A stretch of DNA of 64,000 nucleotides from Medicago truncatula (Eukaryota > Streptophyta > Magnoliopsida > Fabales > Fabaceae), in contig NC_053043.1 in NCBI RefSeq assembly GCF_003473485.1, positions 36,680,576-36,744,575 of the forward strand, in the 5' to 3' direction. Of the stretch, positions 54,703-64,000 are shown one piece after another. Numbering within the stretch: the first letter of the stretch is position 1; every line of letters begins with the position of its first letter. The position numbers and the translations under genes are program-made. The notes beneath the pieces were generated by a model. It was not told where the DNA came from. It worked only from the letters and a program-made list of their open reading frames with translations, and searched no databases.

Positions 54703-54834
54703 TGTCCCCGTGAGCATAGCTCAATTGGCAGGGATATGAATTATTATTATTACATGTAGGGGTTGGGATTTGAACTTCGGACATCCCACTTATTCACCTT
54801 AAAAAATGTGAATTCTAGTCACTAGGCTACTTGA
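54703..54834 (+). mobile_element. tRNA-derived SINE with target-site duplication
   Basis: The body begins TGTCCCCGTGAGCATAGCTC. It has an A-box-like TAGCTCAATTGGCAGGG and a B-box-like GGGATTTGAACTTC, then CACTTATTCACCTTAAAAAA and TCTAGTCACTAGGCTACTTG, as in legume SINEs. AAAAATGAAATAGAAA at 54687-54702 recurs after the A tail at about 54838-54853, a 16-bp duplication typical of LINE-aided insertion. Confidence 0.85.
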
Positions 54835-54923
54835 AAAAAAAATGAAATAGAAAGTGAGTTTGTAAACTTCTGAAAATAATGTTGACCATTGGAGTACTCT
54901 CCACCTTAATTTGTTTTTTTGCA

Positions 54924-55205
54924 CTATTTCTCTATTGCGACCTTGAAAACTATAAAGGAGTCTAAAGTTTCATACATTGAATGAACTAAGTAGAGATGCG
55001 TATATCGTGAATAATTTTCTATAAAAGTGATAAAGTATTTCAGACTACTTCCATACATGCATGCATGTCTGAAACAAATATTTGTATGTATGATATGTAA
55101 TAGGTTTGAATTCCTTTGTGCACCCTTTTCGAACTTGCTAGATTTTTTACCCTTGATGTAATTCACAAATGCCTCAAAATCAGCAAAATCTAGGTTACCA
55201 AACAA
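54924..55205 (-). pseudogene. Ty1/copia integrase fragment
   Basis: Minus-strand reading contains FVNYIKGKKSSKFEKGAQRN, LLHIIHTNICF, YFITFIENYSRYTHLYLVHS and FKVAIEK. This is the GAG_pre-integrase to integrase core pattern of copia polyproteins. The usual HTDI is HTNI and the usual DDYSRY is ENYSRY, so the first catalytic Asp is changed. There is no reverse transcriptase near it. Confidence 0.75.
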
Positions 55206-55209
55206 TAAC

Positions 55210-55720
55210 CATATTATGGATGAATTGTTGAGGAGTTTAGTTGTTAATTATTTCGTTTTGAGATGGAAGAAATTAATGTTGTTTTTACATAGAATTTTTA
55301 ATAACTTAATCGGCCTTGTAATAATAAAGAGATTTTATTAAATATACTTGAATTTTCCTTCAAAATAAAAAAATAGGAATATACTTGAATATAGAATCGA
55401 AAAAGAAAAGATATTTGGCTAATGGGATAGAGAAAATATATCGGCTTTGATGATATGGTTTGTTGAAAAATACCTCCTTCTGATTGGTTGAAAGCGGTGA
55501 CAGAGTTAAATCCATTCAAAAGTGACAACATGATAGAAGCTCCGCTACCATTTATTATTCCCTCTTCTTTATATTCTTTTAATTTCTTTTTCTCATACCA
55601 TTACTTAGGGATAATTATGTAAAATCACTTATAATTTTTATTTCCAATATAAAATTAACTACATTTCTTAATATGTGTGAAAATGACAAAAAAGACGTAT
55701 AATAAAATAAGAGTGATGAG
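55210..55720. other. Intergenic DNA, nothing recognised
   Basis: AT-rich sequence between the copia fragment and the LINE. The minus-strand ORF 55298-55531 shows no known motif. Confidence 0.4.
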
Positions 55721-56136
55721 AGATGGAGAGTTAGAGAGACGCGACGGCCACCGGCAATCGCGCCGGAACTATTCCTCAGAGGTGAGGATCACTTAGGGGG
55801 GTAGGGTTCCAGGCAGGGTGCCGCAAGAGGGGGTGGGGGAAATTGGATTGACGTGAGACCGCATGGAGAAAAGTGTTGCGACAAAAGCATCACTGGCAGG
55901 ACCGTTTTGAGAATTGTGTGCGGCTTCGGGGAAGGGATGGCTTCGATCTTCAACAATCTAGGGTTAGGTATGCATCAAGGGAGGAACGTTACTATGAGGA
56001 TTACAATACTGATACGGAACAGTCTGTTGGTAGGTTTGAGGTTTGGGGAGACCGCGAATTTGAGGATTATGGTTATGTTACTAATCAGAATTGGAGGCTG
56101 GGGAGGGAGAAGCCTTCATCGCGCCGGCCATAGAGG

Positions 56137-56592
56137 ATGCATGTGGAGGAGCGTGCGGTCGTTGTAGCTCAAAAACAGCTTTCGTGTGCGGTTCCGGAGG
56201 AAGGGAAAGTTTCGGATACTGCATCATCATTCAAACGGTTCGTAACTTTTTATATTACTAATTTTCCTCCACAAGCTTCAGCTTTTTTCTTGCGAGAGGG
56301 ATTCAAAGTTTGTGGCATTCTTGAAGATGTCCTTGTGGCTAGAAATAGAAATATGAATGGTGATGTTTATGATTTTGTGAGATATGTCAAAGTACGTGAT
56401 GTGAATAAATTGTTGAAAGCCTTGAACAATGTGTGTTTTGGTCAATACAGTGTCCATGCTAAGCTAGCTAGGTTTGATAAGTCAGTGTCGAAGGAGGTGG
56501 TGAGGGTGAGGGACGGGGAGGGTGATGGAGGTAAGGATGGAGGTGGTGTTACCAAGGGGAGGGAGAAGGTATCTGAGGGAGAAAAAATTTAG
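56137..56592 (+). pseudogene. LINE ORF1 fragment with RRM-like domain
   Basis: The reading RFVTFYITNFPPQASAFFLR, EGFKVCGILEDVLVARNRN, VYDFVRYVKVRD, LLKALNNVCFGQY, HAKLARFDK shows the RNP-like pattern common at the start of plant L1 ORF1. In intact elements it coats LINE RNA. Downstream Gly/Val-rich readings (56641-57148, with GVGESSKLV repeated) are frameshifted ORF1 sequence. 57297-57857 is an acidic C-terminal part containing a GAGAGA microsatellite at about 57802-57817. Confidence 0.6.
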
Positions 56593-58137
56593 GGTAAAGA
56601 GCTGGCTAATGGGGAGGGTGACGGTATTGAGGCTAAGCGTGTGGGGAGTGGGGAGAGAAGGAAGGTGTGGCGGATGAGGGTGAGGGTGGTTGTGGTGAGA
56701 GTGGGGGAGTCGTCAAAGTTGGTGGGGGCGGGTAAGGGAGTGAAGGAGGGAGTCGACATAGGGAGGAGGAAGGTTCAAAGTACCGCTAGCATGGACAATC
56801 ATATTATATCTAAGAAGTTGGTGAGAATGTATAGGTCTCGGGAGGAGGATTTGAAATTATTAAAAATTGGTACCGATTATTCAGAATAGAGTGAAGGACG
56901 GGGAATCGTCAAAGTTGGTGGCAAGACGAGGTTTAGTCGGTACGGTGATCAACGGGGAATCGATACCGCTTATTCAGAATAGAGTGAAGGATGTTGCCTT
57001 TAAGGATCTTGAAATTATTCCTCTTGGGGCTGACAATGTTTTTATTCATTCTCTATCTGGTGTGAATGTCTCTGACATAGTTGGGGAAGCAAAACAATTT
57101 TTTGATCTAATATTCTCGCACTTGGTCTGTTGGGATAAAGTGGTGTAGCCATTTCGAAGGGGTGCATGGCTTCGTGTGTATGGGATCCTGTTACATGCAT
57201 GGAATGAAAGTTTCTTTAAGTTATGTGTTCTTAATTGTGGAAGATACTTACGTTCGGATAACTGTTCTTTGGGCCGAGAAAGATTATTTTTCTTGAGTGT
57301 TGATTTCTACGTCGTCATCAGAGATGGTAAATGTGATCGATCAAATTTTAGTAGATGATGTACTTGTGGAATTTAAAATCATTGAAGAATGGGGCTTTAA
57401 TTTAGGGGAAGACGCTTGCTTGTTTGAGGAGGAGGAGAAATTCGTATTGTCTTGCCCGGATAATGCAGAGTTACACGATGATATTGAAACAAATAATAAT
57501 GTGGACATTTTGGTAGATAAGATTGTGAAAGATTTAAAGGAAGCAGAAGATAATGATTTGAACATTAATAATAACGATCGGCATGAGTTGGTGAACTTGG
57601 AGACTATGGGGCCAGTTGAGGAGCACGCATCTCAAGTGCCTCAACTAGGTTGTCTGGATAGTCCACAGAGCGCCAGTCAGGCGGAAGTTTCTTTATCAAA
57701 TGATGCGGACTCCTTAAGATCAAACGGAGGTTATGAAAGTCTTGAAAAATACGAAAGTTATGAAATTCTTGAAACAAAAATTCCGCACACGACAACATCA
57801 GAGAGAGAGAGAGAGAGCAACAAAATCAGTGGAGGTGGTTACTCTTGGTTCCTCTAATGAATCTTCATCTTCGGCATCAGTGAACAAAGATTGGAAAATT
57901 TGGGTTGTGCTACATGGGAATGAGGAGGTGGTGGCCGATGATATTCAAGGTATAGGAAAAGCGATTGGAGTATCGTCTAAAGGTGACACTCAAAATATGT
58001 TTAGTGTGTTGTCTCTTTCTAAGCAGGTTACTAAACGGGCGGTTTTGTTGTTAGAGGAGGACGTAAGAGGTGCAGTTGGGGGTGTAGTTTCGGCGGTTAG
58101 GTGTTGGGGGTAGAGGCAGGGAGGGTGTTTCAGATAA

Positions 58138-59371
58138 AGATGTTATCTTGGAATGTGTGGGGGTTAGGCGGTTGGAGAAGAGGAAGGAAATGCGGTTGTT
58201 GGTGGGGGGAGAAACGATCTCATATTATTTGTCTTCAAGAAGCTAAGTTAACTATTTATGATGATTCAGTGTGCTCTTCGTTCTGGGGAAATACGAATCA
58301 TGCTTTCCCCTTTCACTCTTCAGTGGGGGCCTCAGGGGGGTTGTTGACAGTGTAGAATTGTTCAGAGGTGGAGGTGTGGTCTTCTATTAGTCATGAATAT
58401 GTGCTCATTATTCATGGCAGATTTCTCAAGACGAATGAAGTTTTTTATTTGTTTGTTGTGTATGCTCCTGTTTACCCTGGATTTTGGTAAACTACTGAAC
58501 TGGTTTAAGACAAAGGGGAGAGCGAGATGAGCCAACAAATCTCAAGATTGTTCGTGCTTGATTGTCTTCCTAGAAATTACATTTGGTCTTGCATCAATAG
58601 CAACATAACCGTCGAAATCCAGAAACAGGGTGAGTCCCGTCGAGATTATCTTCAATGGACCGATGCAAAAGCTTTAAAAAGGATTAAAGGATAAAGGAAA
58701 AAAGGAAAGAAAAAATAAAGTCTAAAAGAGTTTAAACTGGAATTGCATTAAAATTGAATGTAAAAGGTGGTACAGAGATTCATATGTTATGGCTTGTTTA
58801 CTCGTTTCTCCTTGTGTGTGTACGAATAGTTTGAGTGTGTAAGATTTCAGTATGTTTGAATTGTGATCCGTTTTCCATATATGAAAATGCTACTTACAGT
58901 AACTGCCTACAGACACGTTCGAGACGTAACTGCCAATAACTGCTATGGCCGTATTTGAATTTCAAATAACGCCTCTTCGATGAGAAACCGCTATTTAGCT
59001 CCTTGCTTCATCCTCTACGAATCTTGGGTCAAACTTTTTTTACCACATTTATATAGCCTGTTGAAACTACAGGCTAACAGCTCCTTGTGACACCCGAGCG
59101 AAACAAGAGTTGTGGGAATCTCTGACAGACCGGTTATCTCAATTGAGAGGGAAGAAGGTGTGTGTGCGGGGACATTAATGATGCACGTGGAGTGGAAGAA
59201 ATATGTTATGTTCAAAGTGATGTTGCGCCACCAGATGCTTCGGCCTTCAACCTTTTTATTGATGATAATTTGTTGATTGATTGGCCGTTATGTGGCCGCA
59301 GATACACATGGTTTAAGGCTAATGGCATTTCCATGAGCAGGATAGATCAGGTCTTGTTAACTGAAGAGTGA
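58138..59371 (+). pseudogene. LINE ORF2 apurinic-like endonuclease, split in two
   Basis: The first part, 58138-58355, has MLSWNVWGLGG and IICLQEAKL (the E of LQE is catalytic). The second part, about 59090-59371, has KQELWESLTDRLSQLRGKKV, GDINDARG-like residues, RRYTWFKANG and SRIDQVLL (the D in SRID is conserved). Between them, 58488-59090 is foreign DNA. The domain nicks target DNA in living L1 elements; here it cannot be made. Confidence 0.7.
58488..59090. mobile_element. Insertion of about 600 bp inside the LINE endonuclease
   Basis: Endonuclease coding sequence breaks off after CCTGTTTACCCTGG and resumes at about CGAGCGAAACAAGAG. The intervening DNA has no LINE similarity; it includes AACTGCCTACAGACACGTTC and CGAGACGTAACTGCCAATAAC. 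No ends or target-site duplication could be fixed, and its type is unknown. Confidence 0.5.
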
Positions 59372-59999
59372 TGTTTACGATGGCCTAATTGTCTCAAGAT
59401 TGCTCTTCTTTGTGGTGTTTCTGATCATTGCCTATTACAGTTGTCTGTGGATGATAATTGTGGCACGTGTCCCTCTCGAATGTTGAAGTGTTGGCAAGAC
59501 AGGTCAGGTTATAATCAATTTTCGTTTGATAAGTGGAAATATTTTAATGTTGATGGGTGGGGCGGCTATGTACTTAAGGAGAAGCTTAAATTGATAAATA
59601 AAAAATGGCTTTGAAGGAATGGCATTTGTCTCATTCTAATAATATTCCATAAAAGCTTGATTCTTTAAAAGCTCGGTTATCTTGGTTAGATGGCAGAGGT
59701 GAAGATGATTTGTTGTCGTCGGTTGAAATAGAGGAAATGTGTGGTATTACTCAAGAGATGCACTCATTGTCTCGAGTTAATACTAGCATTTGTTGGCAGC
59801 AGTCTAGGTTGCTTTGGCTTCAGGAAGATGATGTCAATTCTAAAAAACTTCACACAGTTTTATCTAGTCCTCAAAGACGCAATTATATTGTTTCTTTTGT
59901 GGAGGACGGTAATATTATAGAGGGGGTACAACCTATTCGGACTGCCATTTTCTCGCAACTTAGCAATCATTTTAAGGGGCAACCAAATTATCAGTAAGA

Positions 60000-60790
60000 A
60001 TTTTAAAGGCAGTTGAAACCAACCTTTTAATGGTGTCATTAAACTCCACTTAGTGGGCCACTCCAATCAACCACATGCAACCGTGATGCATGGAGTTTTT
60101 GTGTCCTGAAAAGCCTGGTAAAGGTGGAAAGAGCATTTTCGATATTTTCACCTCCTTCAGTAGAAGCATCCAACAACACCAAGAAATAGTTTGCACTCTC
60201 AACCTTGGCATTAGATGCAAGGGTAACACACGTCGAACTTCCGCCACATTACGTTCAGAATCGAACATAAGAATAATCGCGCGAAGAATACAGTAATCTG
60301 CATGACCACTCTCAACCATCATGTTGAGAAAGTTGGCCTGATGTTTTGTAACATTATCATGGTTAAGCCAATCCACATAATATGGGGCCAAAGACCGAAG
60401 AACGACAGGTAGTTTGCAGATCCTTGCAAGATCCCTTGAGGTGAACAGGAAATCACTGAGATAAGGGGGTATCGAATTCAGCAACCTTCTTAGCAATGGC
60501 GAAGAACGAGGAGAAAGGAGCAAGAGTAAAGTGAAAGAAGGTTGGAGCCGGTTTATATAGCCTTAAGAGGTTTGAGGCAGGTACGGTTAATTTTGGGGGT
60601 TTACCTATCAAATAAAACCATGTGTTTACGTGGAAGGGAAGCTTTTCGGTAGAGAAGAAGAAGGCGAAACGCCTTAAAGGTGGTTCGGCTTATTTTCCCC
60701 ATGAAATGAAAAGGAAAAGTGAAGGTAAAAGAGTTTTTATCACCTTTTTAATAAGCCTTGATCCTTAACAAATGTCAATATTTTAGGTTG
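60000..60790 (-). other. Foreign segment between two LINEs, with an unrecognised minus-strand ORF
   Basis: The minus-strand ORF 60050-60523 (157 codons) contains ANFLNMMVESGHADYCIL and FDSERNVAEVRRVLP. These remind me of the C-terminal part of small F-box proteins of the At1g67623 kind, but the match is weak and the tail seems to shift frame. It could be a gene fragment carried here with the retroelements. A minus-strand TATA-like box (TATATAAACCGG, about 60548-60559) lies just upstream of the ORF. Confidence 0.3.
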
Positions 60791-61547
60791 ATAGTTATTA
60801 AAGTGGAACACATCCAAGAATTAGTACCGAGATGTATGAATTTTGCAGATGATGTAGTTTTGCTTGGTGAGTCGAGGGAGGAATTGAACTGGTCGCTAGA
60901 GACTTGGAGACAAACCTTAGAAGCATATGGTTTCCGCCTGGGTAGAAGAAAGACAGAGTATATGGAATGTAACTTCAGCAAAAGGAGAAATTGGTCTACC
61001 TTGGAGGTGAAAGTTGGAGATCATACCATATCCCAAGTTACACGGTTTAAATATCTTAGGTCAATAGTACAAAATGACGGATAAATAGAAGTAGATATAA
61101 ATCATCGTATTCAAGCTGAGTGATTGAAATTGAGAAGAGCCTCATGTGTTTTGTGTGATAAGAAAGTACCACTTAAGTTGAAAGGAAAGTTTTACCGGAT
61201 AGCGGTCAGACCGACGATGTTGTATGGTACGGAGAGTTAGGCGATTAAAAGCCAACACGAGAATCAAGTAAGTGTTGTGGAGATGAGGATGTTGCGCATG
61301 ATGAGTGCTAAGACTAGACGGGATAGGATTGGGAATGTCACCGTTAGGAAGAGAGTGGGGTAGCACTTATGGTAGAAAAATTGGTAGAAATTAGAATTAG
61401 ATGGTTTGGGTATGAAAGAAAAACCATTAGAAATGATTTAGAGGTCAATGAGTTGAATCCAAATATGATTTATAATAGAACAATATGTCATAATTTGATC
61501 CTTGCAGTCGAACTCACTTAGTGAGATAAGGCTTTGTTGTTGTTGTT
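60791..61547 (+). mobile_element. 3' end of an RTE-type LINE (5'-truncated)
   Basis: The reading IQELVPRCMNFADDVVLLGE, SREELNWSLETWRQTLEAYG, FRLGRRKTEYMEC carries the FADD catalytic box of reverse transcriptase, with the thumb pattern of plant RTE elements following (VGDHTISQVTRFKYLRSI, then [19 protein letters not shown]). Stops occur at 61081 and near 61120 and 61240. The 3' end has CTTAGTGAGATAAGGCTTTG and a short TTG-repeat tail (to 61547), the hallmark of RTE. 5' truncation is usual for LINE copies. Confidence 0.8.
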
Positions 61548-61549
61548 AT

Positions 61550-62720
61550 ATAAAAACATAGTATTTTTATGGATGGATGAATCTGCATTGATAAAAAAAT
61601 GTTAATGAATCTATTAAATTTTATTGAGTAGATAATTTGTTCTTATTCTTGAAATTCCAATTGATTTTAAATTAATCAATAAATTTTGTTCTATCAATTA
61701 ACAATGAAAAATTGTTTTAGAAGGAAACAATGAAAAATATTTAATTTGATGATACTGGTATAATATTTGAAATAATTTATAATTTAGTACAAACTTATAT
61801 TTAAATATAAGCGTATAATAATAAAAGGAGATGTTGTTAAAAAGGTGGGCCTTATCCAATGTAAAGATAATAAAGGAGCCCATATATCCTCTATACTTCT
61901 TGGACTCATGAAGCCCATTAACATAACATTAAAAAATATAACTAAGAAACTTAACCTAATTCCACTAAGAACTCCATTAAGTTCATAATGGTTAGATGTT
62001 CGGCCGCAACCTCATAATTGTTATATGTTCGGCCGCAACCTCTTTCATTCTCCCTCTTTGTCTCTCTCCCCCTCTCTCCATATTATCTTTCATTTGGCTA
62101 TTTAATATATCTATATCACTCGTCTAGATATTAGAGATGTTCAGAGGTATTTACATTTATGGCTGAAATGGTTGTAATATTTATGAGGATACATCCTTTG
62201 TAATTTTATTTCAGGGAAGTCAATTGTGTGTGTCTATGTTCTATTAAAGGATATTTATTTTATTTTATAATATATTGATCTATATTCTTTGATGTTGGCT
62301 TCTTTTCTCTTGATTAATCTTGTGTTTTTTGTTCTCTACTAGATCTACACTGAGGCAACAAAATCTGACTGACGGGCTACTATTTTATGCTAGATCGAAT
62401 GTAAATCAATGATGTTGTCTTGTACTTCTACGTCTTCCCTGATAGTACTTTGCCTCTATATTGTTTGGTTTTTAAACATCCACGACAAATCGGTGACTTC
62501 TTTGATTAAATATGAGAAAAAGGTAACCCTGAATAAATACATGATTTTGTGTTAATTTTTAATATTTATGAAATTAATATATAATCTTCTTGATCTATTG
62601 TAGTTGATTTTGAATAATTGATTTTATTTTGATGAATAATATGTTACATAATTCATATTTTTTATGCTTTTCTTCTATTCTTAAGTATTTTATAAATGAT
62701 AAATTTTTTACTTGATTTAT
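61550..62720. repeat. Segmental duplication copy 2 (partner at 23500-25330)
   Basis: It is collinear with 23500-25330 (see that entry for the shared blocks) and starts directly after the RTE tail. It lacks the MITE of copy 1 and has a tandem NTATATGTTCGGCCGCAACC-type doublet at 61995-62040. No conserved reading frame is visible. Confidence 0.62.
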
Positions 62721-62729
62721 AAATATTAT

Positions 62730-63540
62730 CTGTATCGACCCGATTTTAAGATTTTATTTATTTAATTGTTTTATTTAATTTAACTGTTTGATGTGTTATA
62801 TTTATTGATTATTTAGATTTTAGAGATATTAAGTATATTTTGGTACTTTTGGGTATGGAGAGTTATTTTATGAAAATAGTAGTAACTTAGGGTAATTAAT
62901 AAAATAGTGGTGTATGAGTAATAGTGGAGGTTTTAATGAAGTAACTGTGTAGTAGCCTTTTATGAATGGTGGAAAGTTACTAAGTCAATTAGTGAGTGTG
63001 ACTAAGCCTGAGAATATACAAGAGAATAATCTTTGTGAAAATATGGTTAAGAGCTCATTTGTTCATTTTGACAAAATAGACATAGAGAGAAAAAGTGAGA
63101 GAAAGAGGTAGAAGATGAGAATTCAAGAGAAAAGGAGATCTAACTTGGGGGGAAGCTCAAAAGGGATATTAAAGTGAAGATTAAGGTTGCTTTTGAAGGT
63201 TAAGGTAAGAGGGAAAGTTTATATTTTCCATTAAGTGATTATGAGTGATATGGTAGTTATGGGTTATGTTTAATTAAGTGATTTTCATGAAATTGATGTT
63301 ATGAATAAGTGACTTTCGTGCTATCTAATTATATTAATTATAGGTATGTTTAACTTTGTGAAATTAAGTTGTTTATTTCCTTAAGTTCATGTATGAGGTT
63401 ATAAAATAAGTTGTTTCTGAACATATTCCCGAGAGGGTCGCAATATAACCTCAAAAACAACTATTAGTGGTGATGATGCAGTAATGAACGAGTCAGGCGC
63501 ACTAATTAGTGGCTAGTTGTATACAAATTCCCTTTCTAAT
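62730..63540 (+). repeat. Possible LTR-like sequence
   Basis: TGTATCGACCCGATTTTAAG at 62732, an AG-rich GAGAGAAAAAGTGAGAGAAAG stretch near 63080, and CGAGAGGGTCGCAATA near 63430 are of a kind found in legume LTRs. No ends, duplication or coding region could be shown, so this is a weak call. Confidence 0.3.
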
Positions 63541-63548
63541 TGTTGAAA

Positions 63549-63910
63549 GGGAAAATGGGGTTTCTGGGGTTTCGCTAATTATGGGGATCCGACTCCGATG
63601 AAATTAGGAAAGCCTGGTAAGAGGTTTCTTGACAAGCTGAAGGATCTTCTGGATACTAGGATTATGGAGGGATTGAAAGAGAGATATGTCAAGGGACAAA
63701 TGGTATATTGTTTTGAACTTTTTTTATTTTGGTCTGGTTTGTGAAATTGTAAATTATGCTAGGAGTTTTTTTTCTTGTGGTGGATTAGTGTGATATGAGT
63801 TTATTCGCAAATGATGTAGGCGCGTAAACAGGGAGAAAAGGAGTTACAAGGCATGATTAAAGACTCCGGCATTTTGTGCTATTATGGGAGTTGCAGGGGG
63901 AATCATGCAA
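63549..63910 (+). CDS. Partial gene with a TPL-binding (TDBD/Jas-type) domain, two exons, runs off the window
   Basis: Exon a (about 63549-63702) reads KWGFWGFANYGDPTPMKLGK, then RFLDKLKDLLDTRIMEGLKE and RYVKGQM. Exon b (63820 to about 63910) reads ARKQGEKELQGMIKDSGILC, then YYGSCRGNHAS. The donor GT is at 63703 and the acceptor AG at 63818-63819, and they keep phase 0. LKDLLDTxxMEGLKxRY followed by LQGxIKDSGILCxYxSCRG is the pattern of the plant TDBD (Tify/PHD-associated, TPL-binding) domain. Such domains recruit co-repressors in nuclear proteins, some with PHD fingers. The rest of the gene lies beyond 64000 and the true start was not found. Confidence 0.6.
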
Positions 63911-64000
63911 GTAAATGGAAGGATGGTTATTGGTTTTTTGTTTGTTTAGGTTTAGCATCTTGTAGGTTAGTAATGCGTTTTTTTTTTTTTTTTTTTGCTA

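Larger units (their letters stand above)
55725..59997 (+). mobile_element. L1-type LINE, degraded, interrupted by an insertion, without reverse transcriptase
   Basis: The order is that of a plant L1: a G-rich 5' leader, ORF1 with an RRM-like nucleic-acid-binding domain (about 56230-56480), an ORF2 endonuclease start (58138-58355), its C-terminal part (about 59090-59370), and the linker toward the RT (59710-59997). Frames are broken in several places. The endonuclease is split by about 600 bp (58488-59090), and sequence after 59997 no longer matches a LINE, so RT and the 3' end are missing. Confidence 0.75.

Noticed and set aside
54703..54834. Genuine tRNA gene
   Set aside because: A- and B-box-like motifs are present, but there is no cloverleaf, and an A tail with a target-site duplication marks a SINE.
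60042..60060. RTE-type 3' end (CCACTTAGTGGGCCACTCC)
   Set aside because: It resembles the RTE terminal phrase only over a few bases, lacks the TTG tail and has no RT upstream of it.

Overview
The window is nuclear plant DNA, AT-rich and crowded with transposons. It most probably comes from a Medicago-like legume of the inverted-repeat-lacking clade. The evidence is a two-exon gene for a nodule cysteine-rich (NCR) peptide at 17555-17868, an Ogre-type LTR retrotransposon, a legume-type tRNA-derived SINE, F-box/FBD and CC-NBS-LRR-type LRR genes split by introns, and two plant U2 snRNA genes with Pol II-type upstream elements. No bacterial or organellar features are seen.

Layout. 1-75 resembles the 3' flank of the NCR gene, so an NCR paralogue may end just before the window. 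About 500-1241 and 12533-13320 look like two halves of an older Athila/Cyclops-like LTR, split by a very young 11.3 kb Ogre-like element (1242-12527, minus strand, TSD CTAAT, near-identical 2.56 kb LTRs). That element has a gag ORF and tandem arrays but no recognisable pol. 13320-17450 is non-coding and repeat-derived. 17555-17868 is the NCR gene. 19287-22930 is a decayed LRR region of a resistance gene on the minus strand. 23500-25330 is one copy of an old segmental duplication whose other copy is 61550-62720.

27055-46400 is a cluster of F-box/FBD genes on the plus strand: a 5'-truncated copy (27490-28684), two apparently intact three-exon genes (33159-35130 and 40886-42825), and a fourth copy reduced to a promoter fragment and a 3' end. 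The two pieces of the fourth copy are separated by a 2.6 kb foldback element with Harbinger-like ends (43487-46081). Its two arms are opposed arrays of a 60-bp repeat, which I regard as the most unusual structure here. MITEs and nested TIR elements fill the space between the genes.

47730-48831 is a receptor-like kinase pseudogene of CrRLK1L type without its ectodomain. 49668-49954 and 51649-51934 are two tandem U2 snRNA genes with USE, TATA and 3'-end boxes. 54687-61547 is retroelement debris: a SINE, a copia integrase fragment, an L1-type LINE broken by an insertion, and the 3' end of an RTE-type LINE. At the right edge, two exons (63549-63910) encode what looks like the start of a TPL-binding (TDBD/Jas-type) domain, and that gene continues beyond the window.

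The protein-coding genes do not form a pathway. They are typical fast-evolving legume families (F-box/FBD, NLR-type LRR, NCR, receptor kinase) expanded by tandem duplication and reshaped by transposons. All family calls were made by eye from motifs; no database search was run.
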